Origin: Streptomyces sp. NA02950
GTDB lineage: Bacteria > Actinomycetota > Actinomycetes > Streptomycetales > Streptomycetaceae
DNA: 64,000 nucleotides
Direction of reading: 5' to 3'
NCBI RefSeq assembly: GCF_013364155.1
Contig: NZ_CP054916.1
Location: 5,391,001 to 5,455,000, forward strand
Within the stretch, counting starts at the first letter, position 1. Each line of letters begins with the position of its first letter. Under the pieces are notes generated by a model, which was not told the origin of the DNA, did no database searches, and saw only the letters and a program-made list of their open reading frames with translations. Made by a program: the position numbers and the translations under genes. Of this stretch, positions 1 through 8,096 are shown in pieces.

Positions 1-555
1 CTGAACGACCTGCTGTTCCGGTCGCGGATCGGGGCGCTGCCGGTGGAGATCGTCGGAGTGGTCTCCAACCACACCGACTTCGAGGCCCTGGTGGGCTCCT
101 ACGGGATCCCGTTCCACCACATCCCGGTGACGAAGGAGACCAAGGCGCAGGCCGAGGCCGAGCTGCTGGAGCTGGTGCGCACCGAGCGGGTGGAGCTGGT
201 GGTGCTGGCCCGCTACATGCAGGTGATCTCCGACGATCTGTGCAAGCAGCTCTCGGGCCGGATCATCAACATCCACCACTCCTTCCTGCCGAGCTTCAAG
301 GGCGCGAAGCCGTACCACCAGGCGCATGCGCGCGGGGTGAAGCTGATCGGTGCCACGGCGCACTATGTGACCGCCGACCTGGACGAGGGCCCGATCATCG
401 AGCAGGAGGTCGAGCGGGTGGGCCATGAGCTGACCCCGGACCAGCTGGTGGCGGTCGGCCGGGACGTGGAGTGCCAGGCGCTGGCGCGTGCCGTGAAGTG
501 GCACAGCGAGCGGCGGGTGCTGCTGAACGGCCACCGTACGGTCGTCTTCGACTGA
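1..555 (+). CDS. purU: Formyltetrahydrofolate deformylase PurU, C-terminal part
   Basis: PurU hydrolyses 10-formyl-tetrahydrofolate to tetrahydrofolate plus formate, supplying formate for purine synthesis and balancing one-carbon pools in the cytosol. Only the C-terminal 184 residues lie in the window; the reading frame is open at base 1, so the start and the N-terminal ACT domain are upstream. What is visible is the formyltransferase-like fold, with the conserved INIHHSFLPSF segment (Asn and His of the active site) and the DLDEGPII segment (active-site Asp). The gene ends with TGA at 553-555, facing the anti-sigma gene on the other strand with only 9 bp between. Identification is firm; only the truncation by the window edge limits it. 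Confidence 0.95.
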   Translation: MNDLLFRSRIGALPVEIVGVVSNHTDFEALVGSYGIPFHHIPVTKETKAQAEAELLELVRTERVELVVLARYMQVISDDLCKQLSGRIINIHHSFLPSFKGAKPYHQAHARGVKLIGATAHYVTADLDEGPIIEQEVERVGHELTPDQLVAVGRDVECQALARAVKWHSERRVLLNGHRTVVFD

Positions 556-564
556 GCGTCCCGC

Positions 565-2091
565 TCAGAGGCGGGACAGCGAGGCGGTCGCGTAGAGGAC
601 GTCCCTGATGGCCTCGGTGTCGCCGGACTGCCCCGCCGCGGCCTCGGCGGGCGGCACATGGCCCGCGGCCAGCTGGTAGAACGCATCGCCGTCCAGGGCG
701 ATATGCGCCACCTCCTCCTCCGGCGAGGCCAGCGCGGCCGGGGAGTCCAGCGGGATGTACCAGTCGCCGCCGCCGATGCCCTCGACCTCCAGATGGAGCG
801 TACGGCCCGGGGAGCCCGCCGCGACCAGCCGTCGGGGCGGGGCCGCGAGCCCGGCGCGACGGCGCTCGGCCAGGGTGTCGGGGAGCAGCCGGGCGCACAG
901 GTCGATCATGGCCTTGAGGTGGGCGGAGGCCGGGGGTTCATACGGGTAGTCGACGGCCTCGGCGATGTCCCCGGCGTGCACCCAGCACTCGAAGGCGCGG
1001 TCCAGGAAGGCGTCGCGCAGGGGCAGCGCGAAGTCGCCGTAGGGCACGTCGAGACCGGACACCCCGCGCCCGGCGAACGACACCGTGCGGACCAGGGTGT
1101 GGCCCTGCTCGCGCCACAACTCCCGTACCGCCCCGGGAGGTCCGTCGGCGTGGCCGGCTCCGGGCCCGGTCCGCCAGTACGCCTCGGTGCGCGCCGACGG
1201 TGAACCGGGCGCGGGGACGCCGAGCGGGTCGGGGAGGCCGAGGGAGGCGGCGATCAGGCCGTCCACGACCATGAGATGGCCGATCACCCCGGCGACGGTG
1301 GTGTCCCGGCCGGTGAGCCGTTGGCCGTCGAACCACTTGAGCCGTACCGGCGCCCGCCACTCGGCCTCGCCCATGTCGCGCAGCAGCGCGTCCAGCCGGG
1401 CGGCCTCGGCGTCGTACGCGGCGGCCCAGCCGGGCACCGGGATCCGGGCCGGGCGACGGCCCAGACAGCCCGCGAGGACCCGGGAGCGCAGCAGCGGGTC
1501 GAGGTCGAGGCTGTGCTCGGAGTGCAGCAGTCCGACGGCCTCGCGCAGCCGGAGCGCCTCCTCGGCGCAGGAGTTGCAGTTGTTGAGGTGGTCCTCGACG
1601 GCGGCGGTCTCCTCCTGGGAGCAGGCGGTCAGCGCCCAGGCGCCCAGCAGCGAGCGGAGCAGATCGTGCGAGGGAGGCCGCGGCACCGGCGCGGGCTCAG
1701 CGGCGGGTCCGGGCTCCGGTGCGGGCTCGGGTTCCGGCTCGGGTCCGGACGCGGGCTCGGGCTCCGGCTCGGGTCCGGACGCGGCGGCCGGAGGTCCGGG
1801 GACGGTGGCCGGGGGATCCGTGGGCCCGGAGCCGGGCCGTCGTGGCGCGGGGATCCCGGCGTCCAGGGCGCCCGGCCAGTGACCGCAGTCCTCGGCGGCC
1901 GGGCGGGGCAGGGGTATACGGGGCGGTCCGGCGGGTTCAGGAGGGATACCCGTTTCATCGCCTCTGCCGGGTCCGCCTCCTCCGTCGCCCGGTCCGTCGG
2001 CGTGACCTTTGTCACCGAACGGGCTCTCGCCGAACGGGTCCTCGCCGAACGGGTCCTCGCCGTGCGGCTCCGGACCGCCGGGCCCGCTCAC
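565..2091 (-). CDS. Zinc-finger anti-sigma factor fused to a maleylpyruvate isomerase-like domain
   Basis: Probable cytosolic anti-sigma factor for the adjacent sigma gene. The start is taken as GTG 2091 because it overlaps the sigma stop codon as GTGA, a coupling signature; an open frame continues upstream but inside the sigma gene. Order of parts: an acidic/Pro-rich N-terminus with DPFGE repeats and Glu-Pro repeats (roughly residues 1-135), a zf-HC2 zinc finger (His, then CNSC) near residues 150-190, then a C-terminal domain resembling mycothiol-dependent maleylpyruvate isomerase N-terminal families (DinB-like, with VIGHL). Such fusions are known in actinobacteria. Whether the C-terminal domain is enzymatic or senses thiols cannot be told from sequence. 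Confidence 0.8.
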   Translation of the reverse strand: MSGPGGPEPHGEDPFGEDPFGESPFGDKGHADGPGDGGGGPGRGDETGIPPEPAGPPRIPLPRPAAEDCGHWPGALDAGIPAPRRPGSGPTDPPATVPGPPAAASGPEPEPEPASGPEPEPEPAPEPGPAAEPAPVPRPPSHDLLRSLLGAWALTACSQEETAAVEDHLNNCNSCAEEALRLREAVGLLHSEHSLDLDPLLRSRVLAGCLGRRPARIPVPGWAAAYDAEAARLDALLRDMGEAEWRAPVRLKWFDGQRLTGRDTTVAGVIGHLMVVDGLIAASLGLPDPLGVPAPGSPSARTEAYWRTGPGAGHADGPPGAVRELWREQGHTLVRTVSFAGRGVSGLDVPYGDFALPLRDAFLDRAFECWVHAGDIAEAVDYPYEPPASAHLKAMIDLCARLLPDTLAERRRAGLAAPPRRLVAAGSPGRTLHLEVEGIGGGDWYIPLDSPAALASPEEEVAHIALDGDAFYQLAAGHVPPAEAAAGQSGDTEAIRDVLYATASLSRL

Positions 2092-2666
2092 AGCGCCCGC
2101 CCGTAACCGGGTGGCGGGACGGCGCACGGGGACGGGACGTAGGCCGTGGAGAGCAACTGGAGGCCCAGTCGCAGCCGGCGCCGCGCCTCGTCCTCGGTGA
2201 CCCCGAGGGCGGCCGCGGCCTGGCGGTAGTCACGGCGGTCGAAGTAGGCCAGCTCCAGGGCGGCGCGCAGCGGGGCGGGCATCGACGTGACGATGTAGTC
2301 GGCGCGGGCGGCCACGGACGCCTCACGGATGCGCTCCTCGATGTCCTCGGTGGTCACATCGCCCTCCTCGGCCGCGGCGGCCTGGGAGTGGCGCAGCCGC
2401 CGCACCGCCTGGCGGTGGGTGAGCATGGCGGCCCAGGAGCGCAGCGAACCCTGCTTGGGGTCATAGGCGTCCGGGTTCTCCCAGATGTAGCCGAAGACTT
2501 CGCGGGTGACGCGGTCGGCCGCTTCCTCGTCCTCCAGGACGCGATGGGCGAGATGATGGACAAGCGAGGCAAATCGGTCATACAGCTCACCGAGTGCGGC
2601 GGCTTCGCCGCGCGCGAGTCGCTGCTGCATCACGCGGTCCCAGCGGGGCGGTGCGTCGTTCGGCAT
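2088..2666 (-). CDS. ECF-type RNA polymerase sigma factor
   Basis: About 192 residues, the size of an extracytoplasmic-function sigma factor. A sigma-70 region 2 (LYDRFASLVHHLAHR, then VFGYIWENP and RSWAAMLTHRQAVRRLR) lies near residues 20-95 and a region 4 helix-turn-helix (ALELAYFDRRDYRQAAAALG) near 140-170. ATG 2666 is chosen because the residues before it look non-coding and a G-rich Shine-Dalgarno-like run precedes it. Its stop overlaps the GTG of the zinc-finger anti-sigma gene, so the two form a coupled sigma/anti-sigma pair. Divergent from the STAS gene. Confidence 0.88.
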   Translation of the reverse strand: MPNDAPPRWDRVMQQRLARGEAAALGELYDRFASLVHHLAHRVLEDEEAADRVTREVFGYIWENPDAYDPKQGSLRSWAAMLTHRQAVRRLRHSQAAAAEEGDVTTEDIEERIREASVAARADYIVTSMPAPLRAALELAYFDRRDYRQAAAALGVTEDEARRRLRLGLQLLSTAYVPSPCAVPPPGYGRAL

Positions 2667-2964
2667 ACGGCCCCCATCCCTGAGTCGTCCGGCCGGGTCT
2701 CCAGGCACTGTGCGCCCACCTTCCTATCGAATGTAGTGCCGGGGGCTGACACAACACGCGACCATGGGGCAAAGTGCGGCACGAGCAGGCTGCGCATGGT
2801 ATTGACCCCTTCACTTTGCGCAGGATTGGCGAGACGAAACGCTTCGCCGAGGCATAGGGTCATTCCCTACGGCGTGTGCCAGGGGGAGTTTCACGCGGCG
2901 GTGGGCGGGCAGCCGCCCGGGAACAGCAAGTTCCGGTTAGCGGCGAGCGAAGGGCTTCGGGCGC
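2667..2964. promoter_or_regulatory. Divergent intergenic region between sigma factor and STAS genes
   Basis: A 298-bp stretch without a convincing gene, holding the outward promoters of the sigma/anti-sigma pair and of the STAS gene. Short open frames on the minus strand have no recognisable family or good ribosome-binding site. The sequence is locally less GC-rich around 2790-2870, as expected for promoters, but no unambiguous -35/-10 pair could be fixed by eye. Confidence 0.4.
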
Positions 2965-3354
2965 GTGACGTTGAAGGTGATGGAGGACCGTCGGGGGGAG
3001 TGGGTGGTACTCCAGGTCTCCGGAGAGATGGACCTGGTGACCTCGCCCGCGGTCCGGCAGCACGTCCACGACGCGGTCGCCGAGGGCCGCCACTGGCTGG
3101 TGCTGGACCTCTCGGAGGTCCGGTTCTGCGACTCCAGCGGCGTCGGTGTGCTCATCGCGGCGCGTCGGCTGATGCGATCCTGTTCGGGCCGGCTGCGGCT
3201 GATCCTGCCGCCCCAGGGGGCCGCGCACGGTTCCCATGTCCACCGCGTGCTGGCGGCGCTCGGGGTGCGGCGGCTGTTCGACGTGTACCCGGACCTGGAC
3301 GCGGCGACCGAGCCGGACCAGGACGAGAACGCGGTCGACTCCCTGTCGGCCTGA
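2965..3354 (+). CDS. STAS-domain anti-sigma factor antagonist
   Basis: A 129-residue single-domain protein of the SpoIIAA/RsbV/BldG type. The unphosphorylated antagonist binds an anti-sigma kinase and frees its sigma factor; phosphorylation of a conserved serine stops this. The motif CDSSGVGVL at residues 55-63 contains the phosphorylatable Ser (57 or 58). The fold pattern (LQVSGEMDLVT near 16-27, then LVLDLSEV near 45-52) is typical. The start is GTG 2965. No partner kinase of the HATPase anti-sigma type is adjacent; the nearest in the window is at 39395-39817, so the cognate partner is unknown. Confidence 0.88.
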   Translation: MTLKVMEDRRGEWVVLQVSGEMDLVTSPAVRQHVHDAVAEGRHWLVLDLSEVRFCDSSGVGVLIAARRLMRSCSGRLRLILPPQGAAHGSHVHRVLAALGVRRLFDVYPDLDAATEPDQDENAVDSLSA

Positions 3355-3420
3355 GCTCCGCCCCGCCACCGCCCTGCGCCCCTCACGGCTCTTCATGCCG
3401 TAACGACATTCCTCACGCCG

Positions 3421-4650
3421 CTACGAGCGCCCGGTGCTCGGCGGTGTCTTCGGGAAGTCTGCCCGCACCACGAAGCCCCCGTCGTCCGTCGGCCCCGCCT
3501 TCAGTGTGCCGCCCAGCAGCTGCGCCCGCTCCCGCAGCCCCACCAGCCCGTGCCCGCCGCCGGGCAGCCCGGGCGGCGCGGCGGACGCGTCCGGCGGCCC
3601 GTTGCGCACCTCGACGCGCAACTCCCGTGACTCCTCCAGATCCCTGACCCGTACCGTCACCCGCGCCCCCGGCGCGTGTTTGCGCACGTTGGTCAGCGCC
3701 TCCTGCACGATACGGAAGGCGGCGCGCTCCACCGCCTCGGCGGTACGGCCCTCCTCGTCGTCCGTCTCCTCGCAGGTGTCCGCCTCGTAGGCCACGTCCA
3801 GCGCGCTCAGTTCGATCATCCGGGGCAGATCCGCCAGCCGGGGCTGCGGGGTGAGGTCCTCCAGATCGCCTCCGGCCGCCCGCAGGATCCCGACCATGTG
3901 GCGCAGTTCGTCCAGGGTGCGGACGGACAGTTCGCGGATCGTCCGCGCGCCCTCCCGCGCCTTGGCGTCCTCGGCGCTGATCTGCACCGCACCGGCCTGG
4001 AGGCTGATCAGGCTGACCTGGTGGGCCACGACGTCGTGCATCTCACGGGCCAGCCGCGCCCGTTCGGTGCTCAGCACCTGCTCGGCGATCAGTTCGTCCG
4101 CGTGGCGGCGGCTGCGGGTGAGGTCGTCTATCCGGGCGGCGAGTTCGCTGCGGGTGCGCACCAGCAGCCCCAGCGCGATGGGGCCGACGGAGGTCACACA
4201 GGCGTCGATCAGGACCAGGGTGTTGTCCCGGTAGGCGGTGGGCTCGAAGTCGGAGACCGGCCACGGCACGAAGTGCGCGGCGGCCAGCAGCAGTGCGAGG
4301 ACGCCGAGCAGCCTGCGGTCCGGGCGGCGCCGGGCCACCGTGTAGAGCGCGATCATCGGCGCGAACCAGATGTAGCCGATGAAGATCCCCGGCAGCGTGG
4401 TGAGGAAGACCAGCGCGGGGAAGCGGCGGCGCAGCAGCAGGGCCGCGGCGGCCACCAGCGAGACGTTCAGATCCAGGCCGAAGGTGACGCCGTTGACGAG
4501 CAGGGCGTCGGCCACCGCCAGGACGAGCGGGATCAGCAGCGAGCCCCAGCGGGTGGCCCAGCGCGGCAGCCGCCGCCGGGACGGGCGCGGCGGGGGCTGC
4601 ATGTCCTCGAAGAGCGGGCTGGGGGAGTGGCGGAGGGAGGAGACTGTCAT
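3421..4650 (-). CDS. Sensor histidine kinase, NarL-type two-component system
   Basis: 409 residues. Several membrane helices cover roughly residues 35-165, followed by a coiled dimerisation segment, the HisKA_3 phosphoacceptor motif REMHDVVAHQ with His205, and a HATPase_c domain (ALTNVRKHA N-box and GGHGLVGLRER G-box). The extracytoplasmic loops are short, so the signal is probably sensed in or at the membrane. The ATG at 4650 overlaps the TGA of the response regulator (ATGA), so the regulator is upstream and the kinase is translationally coupled to it. The ligand is unknown. Confidence 0.92.
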   Translation of the reverse strand: MTVSSLRHSPSPLFEDMQPPPRPSRRRLPRWATRWGSLLIPLVLAVADALLVNGVTFGLDLNVSLVAAAALLLRRRFPALVFLTTLPGIFIGYIWFAPMIALYTVARRRPDRRLLGVLALLLAAAHFVPWPVSDFEPTAYRDNTLVLIDACVTSVGPIALGLLVRTRSELAARIDDLTRSRRHADELIAEQVLSTERARLAREMHDVVAHQVSLISLQAGAVQISAEDAKAREGARTIRELSVRTLDELRHMVGILRAAGGDLEDLTPQPRLADLPRMIELSALDVAYEADTCEETDDEEGRTAEAVERAAFRIVQEALTNVRKHAPGARVTVRVRDLEESRELRVEVRNGPPDASAAPPGLPGGGHGLVGLRERAQLLGGTLKAGPTDDGGFVVRADFPKTPPSTGRS

Positions 4651-5348
4651 CGGGTCCCGCCTATCGGTGGGCGGCCGGCGATGAGTCCGGCGCGATCGGC
4701 GACGATGGCCGCCTGGACACGGTTGAGACCGCCCAGCTTGCCGAGCACCGCCCGGACATGGTCCTTGACGGTGCTGGCGGCCAGCCCCATCCGCTCGGCG
4801 ATCTGGGGGTTGGCGAGGCCCTCGCCGAGGAGGGCGAGCACTTCGCGTTCGCGCGGGGTGAGGGCCTCGACGGCCTCGGAGGCGGTCGCCTCCGCCTCGG
4901 CGGCGAGGAAGCCGCCGATCACGGCGCGGGTGACACCGGGGTCCAGGACGCTGCCGCCCTGGGCGAGGGTCCGTACGGCGCGGACGAGTTGTTCCGGGTC
5001 GGTGTCCTTCAGCAGGAAGCCCGCCGCTCCGGCGCGCAGCGCGGCGGCGAGGTACTCCTGGACGTCGAAAGTCGTCAGCATGGCGACGGCGGGGGAGCGG
5101 GGTGCGGCCCGCAACTGTCTCAGTACGGTCAGCCCGTCGGCGTCCGGCATGCGGATGTCGAGGAGGACCACATCGGCTCCGCTGCGCTGCACGGTGTCGA
5201 CCGCACCGGCGCCGGAGCAGTCGGCGACCACGTCGATGTCCGGGGCCGTGCCCAGGATGAGCCGCAGGCCGGAGCGCACGAGCGCCTCGTCGTCCACCAC
5301 AGCAACACGGATCACCGGCCGCTCCCTCTCCTCAGCTGTCATGACCAT
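4647..5348 (-). CDS. LuxR/NarL-family response regulator
   Basis: Partner of the histidine kinase that follows. The receiver domain occupies residues 12-130, with acidic pair Asp19/Asp20 and phosphoacceptor Asp64 (LLDIRMPDADG), then Thr and Lys of the activation site (MLTTFD, FLLKDT). A C-terminal LuxR helix-turn-helix (LTPREREVLALL, STVKDHV) binds DNA. ATG 5348 or 5342 is the start; the longer open frame upstream has no recognisable protein character. Its stop overlaps the kinase start. The promoter should lie in the 5349-5800 region. Confidence 0.92.
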   Translation of the reverse strand: MVMTAEERERPVIRVAVVDDEALVRSGLRLILGTAPDIDVVADCSGAGAVDTVQRSGADVVLLDIRMPDADGLTVLRQLRAAPRSPAVAMLTTFDVQEYLAAALRAGAAGFLLKDTDPEQLVRAVRTLAQGGSVLDPGVTRAVIGGFLAAEAEATASEAVEALTPREREVLALLGEGLANPQIAERMGLAASTVKDHVRAVLGKLGGLNRVQAAIVADRAGLIAGRPPIGGTR

Positions 5349-5903
5349 TGCCCGGACAGCCTGCCGTATGGCGGCCCGAAAATGGAGCGATTCACTCCGC
5401 CCAGTTGGGGGAGGCACCCCCTCCGGTCGGCGGGGGTGACAGAAGACCAGCGGCGGATGCCGGCCCGGCCGTTCACCGGGCAGAGTGGACCACATGCTGC
5501 ACCACCCCGCGGGGTCGACCCGGACCCCGGCCCTGTCACCGCGCCGTCCGGCCTCTCGGCGTGTAGTGGCCGTCGTGGATCTGACCGTTCCCGGCACAGG
5601 GCAGACAGTGGGGCGCTGCCGCTCTCAGGCCGCCGCGACCCCCACACGCGGCGGCCTGTCCACCCTTTGACCGCCCGCCGCGCCGTGTGCGCGGACCCAG
5701 CGCTGACCGGCCCCCCGCGGGGGGAGGGACCGGCCTCCGCCCGGCGTCGCCGGGGTCGGATCCCACGGACGGCGGGCGCATCACCCCGGTGACGCACCTG
5801 TCCGTGCGCACACGCGGGTGCGCTCGTGTGTGCTGAGTGCCCGCCGTGCATCGTGCTGTTCCTCCGGCTCTTCCTCCGGCTTCCGGTCTCCCTGACGTCC
5901 CTG
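5349..5903. other. Non-coding intergenic region with hairpins
   Basis: About 555 bp with no convincing gene. It contains the promoter of the two-component pair near 5349-5450 and, towards the other end, a hairpin at 5806-5833 and a C6/G6 palindrome at 5711-5724. Frames running across it have no family-like content. Confidence 0.5.
5806..5833 (-). terminator. Probable rho-independent terminator of the HTH-TPR gene
   Basis: Arms GCGCACACG (5806-5814) and CGTGTGTGC (5825-5833) pair over 9 bp with one G-U and a 10-nt loop, 70-100 nt beyond the stop codon of the minus-strand regulator. No U-tract follows, as is common in Streptomyces. Confidence 0.5.
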
Positions 5904-7385
5904 TCACACGGGCGGTTCGGCCGGGGCGGGGCCCAGCGTGGTGGTGCCCGGTGCGGCCCGGTGGCCCAGTCCCGTGCGGTACGCGTCCATCGCCGCCTCC
6001 AACCGCCCCTCGCGCCGCAGCAGATCGCCCAGCAACCGGCACAGGTCGGCCAGGTCCCCGGCCGCGCCCGTGCGTTCCAGCAGCGACAGCGCCGCACAGT
6101 AGTGCTCCTCTGCCGTGTCCGCGTCGCCCCGCTCATCGGCTATCAGGCCCAGCAGCCGGTGAGCGCCGCCCGCGTGCACCGCGCCGCGTTCGGCGGTGAG
6201 CCCGGCCCCCTCCGTCCTGTCCGTCCTGTCCGTTCTGTCTGTCCTGTCTGTCCTGTCTGTCCTGTCTGCCCCGTCCGCGTCAGGGACCGTGTCCCCGTCC
6301 GCGTCGGGAGAACGGGCCAGCAGTGGCAGCAGCAGGGCCTCCGCCTCGGTGGTACGGCCCCGGCGGCGCAGCACGTCCGCCAGCTCCACCTCCACCTGCA
6401 CGGTGAACAGCGCCGCCCGCTTGCACGCCAGCATGTCGCGCGCCGTGCGCAGTTCGCGTTCCGCCGACTCCAGATTGCCGTCCTGCGCGTGCACATAGCC
6501 GCGCATCCAGTGGCAGTGCGCCAGGTCGGTGTGGATCCGCAGCTGTTCGTACAGCTCCTGGGCCTTGGCGAGGGAGGCGTCGGCCTCCGCCGTGCGGCCC
6601 TCGGCGATCAGAGTGCGGGCCACCCCGCGGTGCATCCGGGCCACCAGCCCCGGATCGTCCACCTGGGGGGCCAGCGCGAGCGCCAGTTCGGCGGCGCGCA
6701 CCGCACGGGCATGCGTCCCCATGTCCATGTACGGGCCGATGGCCGCCGTGTAGAGCAGCAGCAGCGCATGGGGATCGTGCAGCCCGGAGGCGTTCAGCTC
6801 GTCGATCGTGCTCTCCAGCAGATAGCAGGAGTAGCGCAGTTCGCCCGCCAGCAGATGGGCCACGGCCCGGCCGCGGATCGCCGGGACCCGCCGGGGCAGC
6901 GGCTCCTCGGCCAGCAGCCGTTCCACCGCCTCGAAGTGAGCACGGGCCGTGCTCAGTTCACCGGTCTCCAGCGCGCAGTCGCCCAGACCGAGCAGCGCCG
7001 ACGCGCCCTCCTCGGCGAAGCCGAGCCGCTCCGCCTCGGTGTGCAGATCCCGGAAGAGCGCGGCGGCGTCCTCGGCGGCACCGGTCGCCAGCGCCCGCCG
7101 GGCGTCGGTGAGTCCGGCCCGCAGCCGGGTGGCGTCCTGCGGGGAGCGCCCGGTGGTCAGCTCCTCGTAGCTGACGCCGAGCCGTCCGGCGAGATGGCGC
7201 AGTGCGGCCTCGGAGGGGCGGACCTTGCCGGATTCGAGGGTGGAGACATAGGCGGCGGTGTAGGCGGGCTCGGCGAGCTGGCGCTGGGTGAACCCGCGCT
7301 CGGTGCGCAGCCGAAGCACCCGGCGCCCGATCTCCCCGGTCGCGTACGCCGCCGCACGCCCGTCTCCGGCGCTTCTCTCGGCCAC
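5904..7385 (-). CDS. Helix-turn-helix regulator with tetratricopeptide repeats
   Basis: About 493 residues. An XRE-type helix-turn-helix is at the N-terminus (GFTQRQLAEPAYTAAYVS), followed by TPR-like helical repeats through the rest, as in cytosolic regulators that bind a peptide or protein signal. GTG 7385 is chosen over an upstream start because a GAAGAGG Shine-Dalgarno sequence sits 7 nt before it. A low-complexity (Asp-Arg-Thr)n segment, encoded by six copies of a 9-bp repeat at 6214-6267, interrupts the TPR region and may vary in length between strains. It is divergent from a prolyl aminopeptidase remnant across an inverted repeat, which suggests autoregulation and former control of that gene. 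Confidence 0.82.
   Translation of the reverse strand: MAERSAGDGRAAAYATGEIGRRVLRLRTERGFTQRQLAEPAYTAAYVSTLESGKVRPSEAALRHLAGRLGVSYEELTTGRSPQDATRLRAGLTDARRALATGAAEDAAALFRDLHTEAERLGFAEEGASALLGLGDCALETGELSTARAHFEAVERLLAEEPLPRRVPAIRGRAVAHLLAGELRYSCYLLESTIDELNASGLHDPHALLLLYTAAIGPYMDMGTHARAVRAAELALALAPQVDDPGLVARMHRGVARTLIAEGRTAEADASLAKAQELYEQLRIHTDLAHCHWMRGYVHAQDGNLESAERELRTARDMLACKRAALFTVQVEVELADVLRRRGRTTEAEALLLPLLARSPDADGDTVPDADGADRTDRTDRTDRTDRTDRTEGAGLTAERGAVHAGGAHRLLGLIADERGDADTAEEHYCAALSLLERTGAAGDLADLCRLLGDLLRREGRLEAAMDAYRTGLGHRAAPGTTTLGPAPAEPPV
6214..6267. repeat. 9-bp tandem repeat inside the HTH-TPR gene
   Basis: Six consecutive copies of a GTCCTGTCY-type unit, one with a T substitution, encode (Asp-Arg-Thr)n on the minus strand. 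The unit length is a multiple of three, so copy-number change keeps the frame. Confidence 0.9.
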
Positions 7386-7407
7386 CGTGCCCTCTTCTCC
7401 CCGGCTG

Positions 7408-7426
7408 TAGCTTAACCGCCGAGCTA
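7408..7426. promoter_or_regulatory. Inverted repeat between divergent HTH-TPR and peptidase genes
   Basis: TAGCT-N9-AGCTA lies in the 66-bp gap between the regulator start (7385) and the peptidase-remnant start (7452). Its position fits an operator for the HTH-TPR regulator overlapping both promoters. Assignment rests on location and symmetry only. Confidence 0.5.
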
Positions 7427-7451
7427 AGTCCATTTACGTGTGGATCAAAAG

Positions 7452-8041
7452 ATGTCTGAGGCGAGGAAAACAGCTCCCGCCGGTCCGGGTGCCGAGACAA
7501 CGACCGTCCGTCAGCCGGGACTGCTCCTCACCGACCACCACTTCGGGGTACCGCCCGACCATACGGCCCCCGAGGGCGAGCGGATCAGCCTTTTCGCCCG
7601 CGAGGTCGTCGCCGCGGACCGCGCGGGCACCGGACGGGACCGACTCCCCTGGCTGCTCTACCTCGAGGGCGGGCCGGGCTTCGGCGCACCCCCCCCGGCT
7701 GGGGCCCGCTGTACGACGCGGAGCGGCTGGCCCGTAACACCGTGCCGGTGGCCGCCGCCGTCTACCACGACGACCTGTACGTGGACACCGCGCACGCCCT
7801 CGCCACCGCCCGCGCCATCCGGGGGCTGCGCACCTGGGTGACCGACGAGTTCGAGCACGACGGGGTGCGGACCGGGGGCCGCGGGGTGCTGGACCGGCTG
7901 CTGCGGCTGGCCCGTGACGAAGCGGTGCGACACGGCGGAGACGACCGGCGGCCGCTGCCCGGATGTGGCGGACGCCATGTCAGATTTCCCTGGGACTTGC
8001 CGCGTTCTTATTGCCCGATACCTTCACGCCCCGTAGGTTGA
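7452..8041 (+). pseudogene. Prolyl aminopeptidase remnant with internal deletion and frame change
   Basis: The first ~80 residues (QPGLLLTDHHFGVPPDH, then LPWLLYLEGGPGFGAP) match the N-terminus of proline iminopeptidase (alpha/beta hydrolase, peptidase S33), up to the oxyanion-hole HGGPG-like motif. After a C-run at 7690-7698 the frame breaks. In the +2 frame the text resumes as GWGPLYDAERLARN then VAAAVYHDDLYVDTA, the family's C-terminal end. The middle of the enzyme, with the GQSFGG-type nucleophile and most of the catalytic domain, is missing (roughly 270 residues by comparison with full-length members of about 430). The gene cannot encode an active peptidase. The C-terminal frame reads on to a stop at 8039-8041. 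Confidence 0.8.
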
Positions 8042-8096
8042 GCCGAAAATTAACCCCGCTTAATCGGGCGCTTACGGACTGAATTCGGGAGCCACC

